From: Phallus indusiatus
Lineage: Eukaryota; Basidiomycota; Agaricomycetes; Phallales; Phallaceae
Length of the DNA: 64,000 nucleotides
Direction: 5' to 3'
NCBI GenBank assembly: GCA_027605045.1
Contig: JAQFWX010000031.1
Coordinates: 468,717 to 532,716, forward strand
Below, in pieces: positions 18,345 to 29,766 of the stretch. A model generated the notes under the pieces. That model was given only the letters and a program-made list of their open reading frames with translations, made no database searches and was not told the origin of the DNA. Position 1 is the stretch's first letter. Every line of letters starts with the position of its first letter. The translations under genes and the position numbers were made by a program.

Positions 18345-18853
18345 GGAGTATGGTATTAGGATCAATGTTGATTTCGGGAACGAGTGTATTGTAGACACAG
18401 ATAATGGTGAGAAAGCCTGGATTTGGACCGGTTCGAAGAGAAGAACGGAATGTAAAGGGGAAGAAGGGAAGTTGTAAATAAGGAGTAGGATTTTGTGAGT
18501 TTTCGTTATTGTATGACATATTGGGATGACAAGATGAAGAGAAGCACTAAGGGAACTGTTCAAGAAAGAAGAAGAAAAGTAAGTGGATCTGATTGTTTTT
18601 TGCCTCGTACGCTATCTTTATTGTTCTAGGTTCATCCAAAAATGTTGGAACAAACTCGTCGGATCTTTCGGAAGGATCGCTTGGTAGGGGAAGAGGAGCT
18701 GGGAAGGGAAGGGGATGATTGTATCGGAGAAGTTTGAGGTGAAAGTGGAGAGAATCGTGATGGTGGGGTATCTTCTGGGATTAAATTCGCAGGTCTGTAA
18801 GGGCTGAGTCTTTGAGTATTCATGCCCTTCATGATTACCCATCGACTTGGCAC

Positions 18854-19249
18854 TGTTAGGGCTACTCAGCTCACACTAGAGGGAGGGGATCCTAAGACAA
18901 TATATTGGAAGGGAGACTAACTACTCACCTAGAGGGAGGGGATCCTAAGAGAACAAGCTTAGGGACCCTCACTCTAGGTACAGCTACTATATACATAAAA
19001 CGACGACGCGGCGTGCGGCCCTGACACAGCTAAGTGCCAGGCGCCCAAACCGAACCTAAGCAACGTGATGTCACGGGCATCACGCCGGGTACGAGCGCGC
19101 AACGCGCGCGAGTAGAGAAAGTGAAATAGAGACAGAACAAGGAAACGGAGAGTGGAAGTAAAATATGGAAACGATAAATAAGATAGAAACGAAATGATGC
19201 CGATGATAATAAATAAGAAAATGAGAGACGGCGGTAGCGTACCCTGACA
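18854..19249 (-). repeat. LTR, A family, without a recognisable target duplication
   Basis: TGTTAGGG...CCCTGACA ends like the others. The left flank (GGCAC) does not match the right flank, where a 459-bp foreign segment follows, so the duplication has been lost or rearranged. Confidence 0.85.
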
Positions 19250-19708
19250 GGGTCAAACCCGGGTATGAACAGGTTAAACCTGCGGGTACCTGGGTTAAGA
19301 TAAAAAACGGGTAATACCTGGGTACCCGTCGCGGGTACCCGTTACCTGTGAGTGAAAAACCCGCGGATCCGGGTATGGGTTGGGAGTGACACAGGTACCC
19401 GTGCACAGGTACCCGAACCCGTGGGTATATACCCGTGGCCATCCTTAATGTGGAAGCGCTCGGGGACAATAGATGAGTATCGCCACGGGATCCGAGGTGA
19501 TAAAAGGGAGTTCGAAGAGGTTCGGAGAATTCGATCGGAGTTCGAATTCGAAGAGATCGAAAGGAATAGATAAGGAAAACGAGAAATAACAGAACTACAG
19601 TTCGAGTTCTCGGAACCCAAACTCAAAGTCTCGGAAAGGAATCGGAAAGGAGAAAGGAGGATCGGAACACAAGGAAACAAAGAAATAATGACACGGAAGA
19701 CATGAAAC
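19250..19708. repeat. 459-bp GGGTACCC-rich insertion flanked by 15-bp direct repeats
   Basis: The last 15 bp of the preceding LTR (TAGCGTACCCTGACA, 19235-19249) recur exactly at 19709-19723, enclosing this segment. Its first 190 bp are dense in degenerate GGGTACCC/ACCCGGGT palindromes; the rest is purine-rich with repeated GAATTCGAT and GTTCGA motifs. There is no coding potential. It may be a non-autonomous insertion with a 15-bp target duplication, or the remains of a second LTR with the same terminus. Confidence 0.5.
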
Positions 19709-19721
19709 TAGCGTACCCTGA

Positions 19722-19860
19722 CACCATCTACTCTCTTTCACCTCTCGAGCTAGAATCTCTCTGAGAATTTATCGATGATAATTTGAAGACTGGATTTATT
19801 CGTCATTCCAACTCTCCTCATGGCACTCCAGTCCTTTTCGTCAAGAAAAAAGACGGAATA
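19722..19860 (+). pseudogene. Relic of a third Ty3/Gypsy reverse transcriptase
   Basis: The plus-frame translation gives IYSLSPLELESL, a stop, then [20 protein letters not shown] and [11 protein letters not shown] before similarity ends. This is the N-terminal RT segment equivalent to PIYSLSVVELQALREF of element B but clearly a different family. It is a decayed fragment with no flanking element. Confidence 0.75.
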
Positions 19861-20173
19861 ATGTGGCGTCAACTATGTAGTATGTACATAATACTAAGTT
19901 AATTAAACCGCCGTGGCCATAGATAGCACAGTGACAGTTGCGCCGAACGCGCAGTTCGAAATTTGAGATAGATGTGCTACGCCTGCGTCCGTGGGATGAT
20001 AGGGGAATATAAATATTGCACTGTTTATACGCGACCGCACCGTGGCTTTTCTTTTCTTCTCATGTGCTCTCTACTAATAGCTCCTCTCTGAATCCGAGTT
20101 CTTTATACAGTTTACTTCTGAGATTTTGAATTACTGATACGTTAATGAAGATACCAAATTTAAAGCTTACGTT

Positions 20174-21080
20174 ATGAAGTCCGCCACCAAAGTGAAACGC
20201 TTCTTGTCAGACTCGACGAAACAGGAGCTTTCAGCACCGGCTCTTCCTCCTGGCTATTTCGAGGCTACACAAAATGTCGGTCAGACTTCTCCTGATGATG
20301 ATATAATTGCGACGGGACCTCATCCACGATTAACTCGCCCGACAAATTATTTGACATTAATCCGCGAGGAATCTCCAATTCGGGGGTCGTTCAGAGTTGA
20401 TCCTACTCTGGCCATTCCACCAGGCGCTATAATTTCCAAAGATCAGCATGGGAAGGAGTTGAATCTCAAGTTCAATTCAACGTGTGGAATGGCGGAGGCT
20501 GGTGTTGAAATTGTGCGTGGGATTGTTGCTCCGACTTTGCATATGGGACCCGCCAGGTTAGAGATGGTATCAGTACATTGTGATGTTATAGCAACAATAG
20601 TACGTTATAAAGAGAAAGCTTCTTTTGAGACGATCGTATACTCAATACTTGATACAGCACGACCGAGGACAAAACCGATTCCGCCTCACTGCGATATCAC
20701 ACAATGGCAACATCGTCATCAACATACCTTCTACATTCACGGGGAGTATAGTTGGAAAAATGAACAGGGGGACAATAAAATTCGCAACGGAAGTTCAAGC
20801 GCAACTTACGATACTTTCGGAACAAAACAAGGAGAGCCGGTATTTTATTGGGGACTATTTGCGGACGGGATATCGGGACGATGAATCATGGACTATGGAC
20901 CATCTACATGTAGAATCCCATGGCGCAAATTCGACTGTTGTTGTCAATTTTGTGCCGCCGGAGTCAAGCTCAAGTTCACCGGCTATTCAAAGTCGCGGCG
21001 CTCAACGTAGTAGATCCCGAATATCGGCGCAAAAACCTCGTCAAAAAAGAGCTTTATACGACGATTGTTCAGTTAATTGA
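20174..21080 (+). CDS. DUF7330 domain-containing protein (copy 1)
   Basis: Two exons, 20174-20599 and 20658-21080, with a 58-nt intron (GTACGT...TACAG) in phase 0; 282 residues. After a variable N-terminus the conserved part starts at TRPTNYLTL and continues through IRGSFRVDPTLAIPPGA, GPARLEMVSVHCD, the exon junction at HDRGQNRFRL, and RYFIGDYLRTGYRDDESW. A Ser/Arg-rich tail follows. The domain is common in Agaricomycetes, with no known activity. The paralogue at 39670-40564 shares the intron position and about the same length. An upstream ATG at 20143 runs into a stop after ten codons, so ATG 20174 is chosen. Confidence 0.85.
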
Positions 21081-21470
21081 GGTAAAAGGGGGTCTTGTGA
21101 TGATGATCGATAGATTGCACTATGATTCCGGTCTGTGTACGTGTATGTACTATAAAGTCTCGATTTTAAGAGAATGTATAATAACAGAACCGTCAAACTC
21201 CCTAGAAATTAGATTTAGAAAACATTCAACTTGTAAAATGACAAAAGAAAGTGACGGACTCAAGAAGGTATATTCACATCATTATCAACAGCGTTAGTGT
21301 TGAGCTACCCGTAAATTATAGGTTTTAGTATTCCTTGCGACCGCCGAAAAATATTGTTGAAGAAAAGTGGGGGAATGATTATCAAAAATGTATTATGAAT
21401 TGATCAACTTCTTGAGGAAGTACCGTTTCTATTAGAAAATCGTAAGAACAAAAGATGAAGGGGGAAAAAA

Positions 21471-22040
21471 TCATGAGACATACGTCAATTTAGCCCGATC
21501 GCTTTCTAAGACAATCTTCGCAGCCTTCTCGACGACTTCTCTATCCGTCTCGAATGTAAGTCTCTTCAACGCCGTCTCAACCGACACAAACTCGCTCAAA
21601 AAGTTCTCGCTCAAAGTCTGCGTTCCATCCTGCTTCGGCTCGCCGGTCCACTCGGCTATATACCACCACGTGAATTTAACATTCGTCGGACCAACCGTGC
21701 GCATTGTAACTGCAAAGGGTTCCTTCGCATTCGAGACTAGTGCAGCTGAGTCTTTGATATCTGAACCCGGTGGCGGCGCGCGAGTCCACATTTGGAGTCC
21801 GGACATCAGTCGACATGGGTATCCGGTTTCTTCAAACGTTTCGCGTACGGCGGCATCTTCTACTGATTCGTTTCTGTCTTTTCTGCCTTTTGCGAGTAGC
21901 CAGTGATCCTTTGTTGCATGGTAGAGAATGCAAACTTCAAGACCGTGAGGATGTGTTGTTCGTCTGAAAAGGATTGCACCAGCGCTGATGACGAAATTAG
22001 GCGAGAAAAGAAGCGTAGTGGGGAATTTGGCGGCTGCCAT
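21471..22040 (-). CDS. Nudix hydrolase
   Basis: Single exon, 189 residues. A complete Nudix box lies at residues 52-74 (G52, E58, R66-E67, E70-E71, G73: GX5EX7REXXEEXG), which binds the metal ions for cleaving nucleoside diphosphate-linked substrates. The N-terminal strand SAGAILFRR precedes it as in diadenosine/diphosphoinositol polyphosphate-type hydrolases; the actual substrate cannot be told. It is divergent from LIP2, with starts 227 bp apart. Confidence 0.9.
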   Translation of the reverse strand: MAAAKFPTTLLFSPNFVISAGAILFRRTTHPHGLEVCILYHATKDHWLLAKGRKDRNESVEDAAVRETFEETGYPCRLMSGLQMWTRAPPPGSDIKDSAALVSNAKEPFAVTMRTVGPTNVKFTWWYIAEWTGEPKQDGTQTLSENFLSEFVSVETALKRLTFETDREVVEKAAKIVLESDRAKLTYVS

Positions 22041-22267
22041 TTCTTTTTGATTTTTCTTGAGCTGGTGTAGTGGCGAAGTGCAGTTATGAGATGTGGAGTG
22101 GAATGGAAGGAAAGGAAGGCGAGATTTCTATTGTGCCACGAAGAGTGTCGGACGAAGAGAAAAAAATATGAAATGGGGCCAGGGGCCGAACTGACAGTGA
22201 CGTCTGTGTGAGCCGAGTTACGTAATTCAGCGTGACTCTTTGTCCGTGACCCGGTCCCGAAAAAGCG
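22041..22267. promoter_or_regulatory. Shared upstream region of the Nudix and LIP2 genes
   Basis: A 227-bp gap between two divergent start codons, which must hold both promoters. No clear TATA box was seen in either direction. Confidence 0.5.
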
Positions 22268-23068
22268 ATGTTGAACGTCGTCAGCCGTACCGTGGTGCAC
22301 GCCCATATCTTTCGTCAACCACTGCCTTACCTTCCTACTCTAAATCTCCAAAACAAAATACACGAAATCCAACTGAATATCAGAAGAGCGCGACCAGGAT
22401 CGCACAAAGATGTGCTGTTGCTACTTGAGCATCGTCCAGTTTATACCACAGGGCGTCGTCAAGCTACAGAAGAAGACTTGATTCAAGAAGAATCAACAAG
22501 ACTACGGAGTTTTGGAGCTGACCATGTTCCGACGAAGCGAGGTGGTCAAACGACATATCACGGTCCAGGACAGGTCGTCGGATATCCACTATTTGACCTC
22601 TCTCGAATGGGATTATCGATATCCGAGTATATCTGCAAATTGCAAACAGCAATGAAGAGACATTTCTCAGAACATTACGGAATCAAAACTGCTGAATCGG
22701 ATAATACCGGTGTATTTTTGTCGAAGAATGTCAAGTTGGGATCTATTGGTGTACAGGTCCGTCACCGATTGACGAGTCATGGCATTGCGTATAACGTTAC
22801 GAGAGAACCGTTGAGCTGGTTTAATCAGGTCGTCGCGTGTGGGTTAGCAGACGTTAAGGCTGGGTGTCTTTCTGACGCGGCTAATGGGCGGGATATCTCC
22901 GTTCAGAGCGACATGGAGCTCTTTTTGAAAACGTTTGCTGAGGTGTTTCATGTCGAGTTCAGAGAAGTAGATGCTGATGAAGATAAGGAGCTATGGGAGA
23001 GTATACAAAGTTTGGAGATGGAGGCTGCGAGATACCCTGTCGCTCCTGTAGCGCCTGTTCTAACCTGA
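22268..23068 (+). CDS. LIP2: Octanoyl-[acyl carrier protein]:protein N-octanoyltransferase
   Basis: Single exon, 266 residues. It transfers octanoate from mitochondrial acyl carrier protein to the lipoyl domains of 2-oxoacid dehydrogenases and the glycine cleavage H protein, the first step of lipoate synthesis. Hallmarks are RGGQTTYHGPGQ at 91-102, the Lys156 region KLGSIGVQV, SHGIAYNV at 170-177 and the nucleophile in ACGL (Cys191). The N-terminus is short and basic/hydrophobic, compatible with a mitochondrial signal. It overlaps no neighbour; ATG 22268 is the first in frame. Confidence 0.93.
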   Translation: MLNVVSRTVVHAHIFRQPLPYLPTLNLQNKIHEIQLNIRRARPGSHKDVLLLLEHRPVYTTGRRQATEEDLIQEESTRLRSFGADHVPTKRGGQTTYHGPGQVVGYPLFDLSRMGLSISEYICKLQTAMKRHFSEHYGIKTAESDNTGVFLSKNVKLGSIGVQVRHRLTSHGIAYNVTREPLSWFNQVVACGLADVKAGCLSDAANGRDISVQSDMELFLKTFAEVFHVEFREVDADEDKELWESIQSLEMEAARYPVAPVAPVLT

Positions 23069-23225
23069 TTAGGGTGGGCTTTGCATTTTGTTTGGACGAC
23101 TTTTTTGAGCTGAATCACTCTGTCACTACTAGCTACCACAAGTGTCCGTATTTTTCATATTAATTATACCTGATGACTATATACATAATAAGACATAAAA
23201 AACGATGAGAACTATCAGGTCTGAA

Positions 23226-24884
23226 TCATAAGCCTCCTGAGATGGAAAGCCAACTGATACGGGATGATTCAAAAACTTTGCCATCGACGTCAAGTGCAGT
23301 ATCAAGTGGTGACACTACGGAGCAAAAGGAGATGAAAGTATAAGTATCAGGAGAATAACTTTCGGACGCTGGTCTTCTCCTTAGATCTAAAAGAAATCGA
23401 CAAGCAAGGATTGCAGGAATTCTGAAAAACGGATTTGATATTTCATCCTTTATACATAACATAGTCGCTACGTACGGGATCGGAACGCTGTCTAGAAAAC
23501 CTCGTAATTCCTGAAAGATTCTCGTATATCGATGGGAAAGAGATGTATTATAATCACCTACTGGTTTAATGACAGGCTAGTAGGGTATTGTAGATATCAG
23601 CCATGATGTTATCAAGGTTAATCATGGTGCAAAAAACGTACGAGGTTCAGCAAAATTGCTGATAACTCGAGAATGAAGGCGGCGCTGTACTCAGATTAAT
23701 TTCTTGCGAAACCTGATTTTCTTTTTCAACAACATACAAAAAGCATATCAGACCTGGGTCCGGCGGAATGACTTGTTAATATTGAAAGAATATAATGTGA
23801 ACCCTGAAAAGCTCACTCTTCTCCACTAAAAAACGAAGTATGCTTCCAGAAGGGAAGCTAAATTTGAGGAATTGACGAGACTGGTAGAGAATTATCACGA
23901 TTGCAAATGCCTCCGCCACCAATCCTAGCACGGATACTACAGTCATCCCTATCATAGCCCATAATTCAGTTTACATTGAGGCAGAAGCGAAAACAGAAAT
24001 GTAAAATTAACATACACCTAAAAAAAGAAAGGAAACGTAATGTCATACAACTGCCTAAGAGAAAATTCTGTAAGACTTGCTTAGGACTGGCGATGACTAC
24101 TCCAAAGTAAGACGACTCAGGGCATAATGTCTTAAAAACCTCGTACTTAATTTACAAAGAATATTGTCATTCAATGAAATCGGCCATGATTGAAATGATG
24201 CACTCACAAAACTCATGATAATGACTGTCAGAGATAAGAGCGCAAGGATTACCACTGGAGGGCACATCCTAGAATAACATATGGCGTAGGTACGGAGAAA
24301 CACTACGGCTGCGGGGGTGAATTATCAGAGAAATCAACAACAAATGGAGACACTTACTTAGTATGCCCGCTCTAGCAAAAACATTTAGTATGCCCACAAA
24401 ACGATAAAGAGCAGTACAACTAGTGGCATAAAGCTCAGGAAAAGCTCAACGATATATATGATGATGACATACTGAGAGAATCAATCAGAGAGATGAAAGA
24501 AAAACTGAACGTTACTTACCTGAGAAAACGTCTTTGAGAAAGCGACTATTACGAATATGATTTTGGCAACAGGACAATAGCGGGTTACAATATAAAGAAA
24601 AGTTGTCAAATTCGGACGGGCCAACCATATATATGTTATTTCGTCCGACAAACAAAGCAAATGATCAAAAACTAAAACCGCTGGTACCACTTGCGTCAAA
24701 AAAATAGGAATTCAAAGTCATTGTGTTATGTCCTACATAAAAGTGCCACCTGCAAGTAATTCTGAATGGTCCTTGTGCTTGCTTTAGATAATGTCTGAAA
24801 ATCGAATAAAAAAACACTTACAAAGCTTCCAATTCTCCCGTTGTTATATCTTCGTGCATTTTTCGATGAAGTACGAGTGAACAT
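23226..24884 (-). CDS. DUF6533-type multi-pass membrane protein, exon structure unresolved
   Basis: Several minus-strand segments read as one membrane protein of the type widespread in Agaricomycetes. They are VPAVLVFDHLLCLSDEITYI (near 24.65 kb, ending at a clear GTAAGT donor near 24523), a hydrophobic YVIIIYIVELFLSFMPLVV segment (about 24.4 kb), VVFLRTYAICYSRMCPPVV (about 24.25 kb, after a CCGCAG acceptor), a TVVSVLGLVAEAFAIVIIL helix (about 23.93 kb), and a C-terminal RFLLDLRRRPASESYSPDT exon (23462-23226). I could not join all exons cleanly: one candidate intron would be only 27 nt, and stops interrupt the third segment. It may be a gene with microintrons or a decaying one. Coordinates are approximate. 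Confidence 0.5.
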
Positions 24885-26094
24885 ACAGATTCAAAAGGAG
24901 AGAAATCTATCCATCCTGTGGCTCATTACCATGCTCTTTATGAAGGCGAGGCAAATATGAAGTTGAGGTAGTGTAGGAGGTATCACTTTTGAGAAGTGGA
25001 ACTACTAATCTTGCCGAATAACATACAGCCGTGCCTTGACATGCGAAGGACTCAGGAGAAACCCTTGATATGATTATATTACACTCAATCATAATATTAA
25101 AATACGCAGCCATGACGTGAAGTTATAATGATAACTTTAAATCCATGGCCAAAGTGGGTGTTCACACACAGGTAAGCGCCTCTGGCCAGGTCTGAGTCAA
25201 GCACGTGCAGTCCGTGGCGTCGCCACACGTATACATCTATTGTCCGGTTCAGATTTCGAACACAACATTTGAGAATGTGTTAATTTCCTCGCACCAGTCA
25301 TCGTTGTATAAAACGTCTAATGTGCGAGATGAGCTCGCCGCTATAGTTTGATGAACTCAGAATAGGATTCAGGAATCAGAAAGCAAAATAAATACTACTA
25401 GACGCTTGTGGGTGGATATGAGCGCTAAAGCTATCTATCTTGCCAATATTTATCATTGTGCCAACTTCCAAGTTGATCTAACGAGCTGTGATAGGATGTC
25501 AAGTTCTTCCTTGCTGAAATAATCCACGGAAAGAATGTCCTTAAATCCAGCAACCAGCCACACCTTCAAATAATAAACTCAAACTTCAGAGCCTCAGATT
25601 TCAATTTTCTCTTTTATAAGAGAGATTTCTGAACGTCAGTGTGAGAGCCGCGGAGTTTATCATACACGTCCGAGGATTTCTTGCTCGATCTTGTTGAAGT
25701 TTTCACTTAGATTATTAATACGAAAACCAGTTACTATAAAAACCCCAAATATTGTATTTACTCTTCTTTGTGTATAGATCTCTTTCTGTCCACCTTCATA
25801 TTCCTTCCTTATTTGGTCTCTCAACGCCTGAAGCTTTGCCTCCGCTCCAGACGTTCTCACAGTCAGCCTAATACGTGCGCCTCAGGAGCGAACAGGAAGG
25901 GAAGGGAATCAGCGTTTATGTGCTCAGAGGGGGGAGTGGGGGGAAAACATAGTTGTTTTTTTGTAAACTAAAGAGAAGTTTTTATATACATTATTTGTGA
26001 GATTTCCGGGAAATTGGAATGGTGGTAGTATACAATTTAAAGTAAATGGAAAATGTGAAAAAGCCAGAAAAGCTTAATGAAAAAAATACAAGGA
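24885..26094. other. Intergenic region with one weak small frame
   Basis: A minus frame at 25860-25660 (AEAKLQALRDQIRKEYEGGQ, then an intron-like stretch) looks helical but is short, lacks an ATG and has no recognised relative. The segment 25890-26050 resembles 8490-8700, downstream of the disrupted host gene. Nothing else was recognised. Confidence 0.4.
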
Positions 26095-26220
26095 AATTAA
26101 ATTTGCAAAAGATCGACGGACCGGCGCATATACCAACCGCCGATTAATCTCTGCTCAGTGGCCTGTTCGCGCACGCAACAAGCCCTGGCCGAGATTATAG
26201 CTATTTTTGGAAGCCCTCAT
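26095..26220 (-). pseudogene. Degenerate copy of the 3' end of the disrupted 8.7-18.5 kb gene
   Basis: The minus translation around 26100-26180 gives a G-H-stop-A-E-I-N-R-R-L-V-Y-A-P series, matching GYTEICKRRLYAPF at the end of the host gene split by the retroelements. The flanking downstream DNA (CAGAGG and GGAAAGGGAATCAG-like blocks) is also shared. Stop codons and indels show decay. Confidence 0.45.
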
Positions 26221-26633
26221 AGGATTAATCCGGAGAAAGCCGAACGCCGTTGCGTCCACAGCTCACACTTCTATTGGTCAATTTAAAAGGTTTAATATAT
26301 TTTATGGTTCAAAGCTCTTTGACGTTTGCTCCATGGTGGAGTGCCCACGCGAGGTAAAATTCAGAAAAACTATATATCTTATGCATGAATCTTTTGAGCC
26401 TTCGAAGATTCAGAGCCACATCTTACATGAACGACGAGAATTAAATGTTTGACATATTTTAAGGTGATCTCCATTATCTACTTGCATGCCTTCAATTTTT
26501 GCCTCGGTGGCGGGCAACGAGAATAGCAGGGCAAAAACTTGGCGGAATCTCAGTTTAAAATTACCTAGCTGTGTCCGAATCGGACCGCATTGCCTTGTCA
26601 AAGGCGCAGCATCACGAAAAAGCATCGTTAGAA

Positions 26634-27305
26634 ATGTTTTCAGCCAATTCTATACTCACCATGCTCCGTACGGATACCGGGCCTACATCATGGAATTCTC
26701 TGATCTCTTTTTCTCCAACGTCAGAGACCGAGGCATCCACGGACGCCAATTTGCATAACCGATACCGTGCTTTGCTCGAGTTACACATTTTTCATCAACC
26801 AGAGCCAAAAGGAAAGGAAGATCTTCAACTCACCTTGCTTATTCTTGACGAGGAGATCCGGTATCACCAAAAGGCGGATCACTATCGCTCTTCACTTTCT
26901 CTTGCAAGCTATCTCATCGCCAGATACCAATGTCCTGAACATATATGGGCTATTTGGGCTGCTAGACAGGCAAATTATGATGCCTCCAAATGCGTTGATT
27001 CGCATTATTTATATTATGTGGCGGGTGGCATGGATAAGGCGCAGGCTTATGTGGAGAGCTGTAGCATTACTGATATGGTAGCTGGTGGCGGCATTGGGCG
27101 AACTGATTGGTGGAAATGGATGGTAGAAGAGGCGGGTGGTGATGAGAAAGTAGCGTTTGAAGAGGTGAAATCTGAAGTTATCGGACGTATTGACCGCGAT
27201 CGAGAGTGCGGAGTCACGGATGAAGAAGTCAAATTGTTTGTAGAAAGCTCATGGCGTTCTGAGACGGTTCGATGGGCCGAGTCATTGCTCCCAGAGGAAT
27301 ACTGA
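26634..27305 (+). CDS. Hypothetical protein, first gene of the duplicated block
   Basis: 223 residues from ATG 26634 (MFSANSILTM); the frame is open 63 nt further upstream but only from a GTG. Mixed alpha-helical composition with acidic C-terminal half (EEAGGDEKVAFEEVKSEV) ending SLLPEEY. No domain was recognised. A remnant of its 3' end is present at 31240-31381 in front of the second MYND gene, so it belonged to the duplicated unit. An upstream exon cannot be excluded. Confidence 0.65.
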   Translation: MFSANSILTMLRTDTGPTSWNSLISFSPTSETEASTDANLHNRYRALLELHIFHQPEPKGKEDLQLTLLILDEEIRYHQKADHYRSSLSLASYLIARYQCPEHIWAIWAARQANYDASKCVDSHYLYYVAGGMDKAQAYVESCSITDMVAGGGIGRTDWWKWMVEEAGGDEKVAFEEVKSEVIGRIDRDRECGVTDEEVKLFVESSWRSETVRWAESLLPEEY

Positions 27306-27471
27306 ACGTTGAACATGTATACTTAGAACAATAAAAATGGACAGATGTATATATGTTTGTATTAAGGCTGAAGCGCTGACCCTTGGGGTCTTGTAACCTA
27401 GGCGCTCGGCACATTCCGAATTCAATTTTTCTTCTCTTCAGCCCATGTAAAACCGAAGCTCTTTTATTATA

Positions 27472-28765
27472 ATGGTCAAACCCTATGTACCTCCTAAAGC
27501 TTATAAATGTCAAAAATGTGACAGAGAGGAAGATCTGCTGCTTTGTGTTCGCTGTGGAGAGGTAAGCAGCTGCTCATAACTGCTAACAAATTTCGTTACA
27601 ATTTATTATTTGACTCTCTCCATTCTCATTTTTGTAGACAGCATATTGCTCTACAAGGTGTCAAAGGAAAGACTGGAAATCACACAAAAAGTCCTGCAGT
27701 AGGCTTGTTCTGTCATTCACAAAGCACTCGAAGTAATGTTCGTCGACCACAGAACCAACAGACCGCGTTGATCTTGCATCTTTCTTCCCCGTCTTTGCTG
27801 CCATCGCCGATATAGCACACGCAAACTTTGGAGAACACGTGGCATTACTTCATAGAATAACAAATTCCCCAAATCCCTCTACCCCACCTGAAACACTCCC
27901 GGATGGACGTCGCGCTCGTGTGGTTCGCCTTGGACCTCTTATAGACAAGGCCCAGTACGCATGTGACGTAGTACACTGGTTTCCGAAAGGCGAAACAATG
28001 TCCGTGCGGGCAAAACTGGTCGATCGGATGATGCGCGAGGGGCATGTACTTCCGATCGTCGTTGGAACATGCATTGCAATAATGCTCAGCATCTATTGCT
28101 CGCCTCATGCTACTACACCCAATCCAACGCGTCTTTGCTATAGATCATCTGGTATAGCCGATTTCGGTGTCGCGCGTGGCAAAGTCCAAGTTAATCCAGA
28201 AGAACAACTGGTATATATTCATCCTGACGGAAAGATTCAGTATGGCCAAGATCCAAATAATCATTACTGGATCTATTTCGAAACACAAAAAGGCGAAACC
28301 ATATATCTCGATTGCGGCCTTTATACACTCAATTACTGTGTTGGATATACACCAACCTTATACCTATCTCCACCTGAAGCACGATCACATACGCGTCTTC
28401 TTCCAGCCCTTTTCTGGGATCGCACAATGAGGAAACGGCAGCGCGCCGAATCAATCAAACAAGCCCCAGACTTGATAGAAGACAAACGTATTTCTTTTTT
28501 ACGCGACAGTTACTTACACCGTGCTATGGAACAGTGCCAAGTAGAGGGTGTTGATACTTACCGCTTCGGAAAAGATTGTATGACATTTTTTGCTGTTATG
28601 ATGGGAAGAGTGGAAGGAAAAACCCCATCAGAGGACGATATGATAACTATGATCGATACCTTTCAACACGGGGTCAGACTCATCGTTCATGCTTTGACTG
28701 ATGAGAAGTGGAAATCGTTTCCCTCTGATCCTCCGATGCGTGTTGATTTGGATATTGATTTTTGA
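27472..28765 (+). CDS. MYND zinc-finger protein, copy 1
   Basis: Exons 27472-27561, 27638-27698 and 27762-28765; introns of 76 and 63 nt; 384 residues. The N-terminal MYND finger has C13, C16, C25, C28, C34, C38, H46 and C50, the full C-X2-C...C-X2-C...C-X3-C...H-X3-C set, usually a protein-interaction module. The rest is conserved only with the second copy: DLASFFPVFAAIADIAHANF, a hydrophobic VLPIVVGTCIAIMLSIYC stretch and DPNNHYWIYFETQKGETIYL. Function is unknown. It starts 167 bp after the hypothetical gene, on the same strand. Confidence 0.85.
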
Positions 28766-29265
28766 TGCTTTTTTGTTGTTGGTGGCATATCTTTACGAAA
28801 TCATATTCAGTATACCGTGTGTATATGAAATCAAAATGAAATATCGAGCATGCATGCACTTAGTAGTAACGCACGTTTGCATCCATAAAGGGTAACTGCC
28901 TCAATGACAAACAAGTCGTTTATACCGATTATTAAAAGGTAGGAACGCCTGTCACTGAGTTGATATATTGTTTCATTTGCGGACTGGCAAACCTATTTTT
29001 GACATTAGAGGGACGTGCCGCAGGATGTCGATGAAAATAAAACTTGGATTCTGGGCCTACATACTACTACAAGAAACAAGTGACAGAAGCTGAAATTTTT
29101 TTACATAAGGTTTAATTGCGATTTAATTGCATTTTTATCAAATTTTTATTTTTTCTCCAAGAAATGTAGGCCGAAGAATTGAGTACAAACGCGGTTGGAA
29201 ACTGAATATCAGTGAAAGTGTATATTAGTAGATTGATTGGAAGAGAAGAGAAATTGCGAACCATT
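28766..29265. other. Intergenic, convergent MYND/lectin 3' region
   Basis: AT-rich spacer between the converging MYND and lectin genes. Parts of it (around 28970-29100) recur near 33885-34150 in the second duplicated unit. No gene was recognised. Confidence 0.5.

Positions 29266-29766
<501 letters not shown>

Larger units (their letters stand above)
8736..18519 (-). pseudogene. Unknown fungal protein gene split by three retroelement insertions
   Basis: Host segments 18519-18345, 10021-9956, 9554-9472 and 9044-8736 form one continuous frame of 633 nt (210 residues plus stop) when one copy of each 5-bp target duplication (GGAGT, GTGGG, CCGTT) is kept. The interruptions are element B (10027-18344) and solo LTRs 9560-9955 and 9050-9471. 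The N-terminus begins MSYNNENSQNP; the last segment is proline-rich (PPPPDFSEARTHPLPTYQEV) and ends RLYAPFLTARQL. No internal stop or frameshift is seen, so the gene was intact when hit. I do not recognise the family, and an unseen intron is possible. A degenerate copy of its 3' end appears near 26.1 kb. Confidence 0.75.

Noticed and set aside
25660..25860. 66-residue minus ORF with helical composition
   Set aside because: No ATG start, no homologue recognised and it sits next to decayed sequence; kept only as a note in the intergenic entry.
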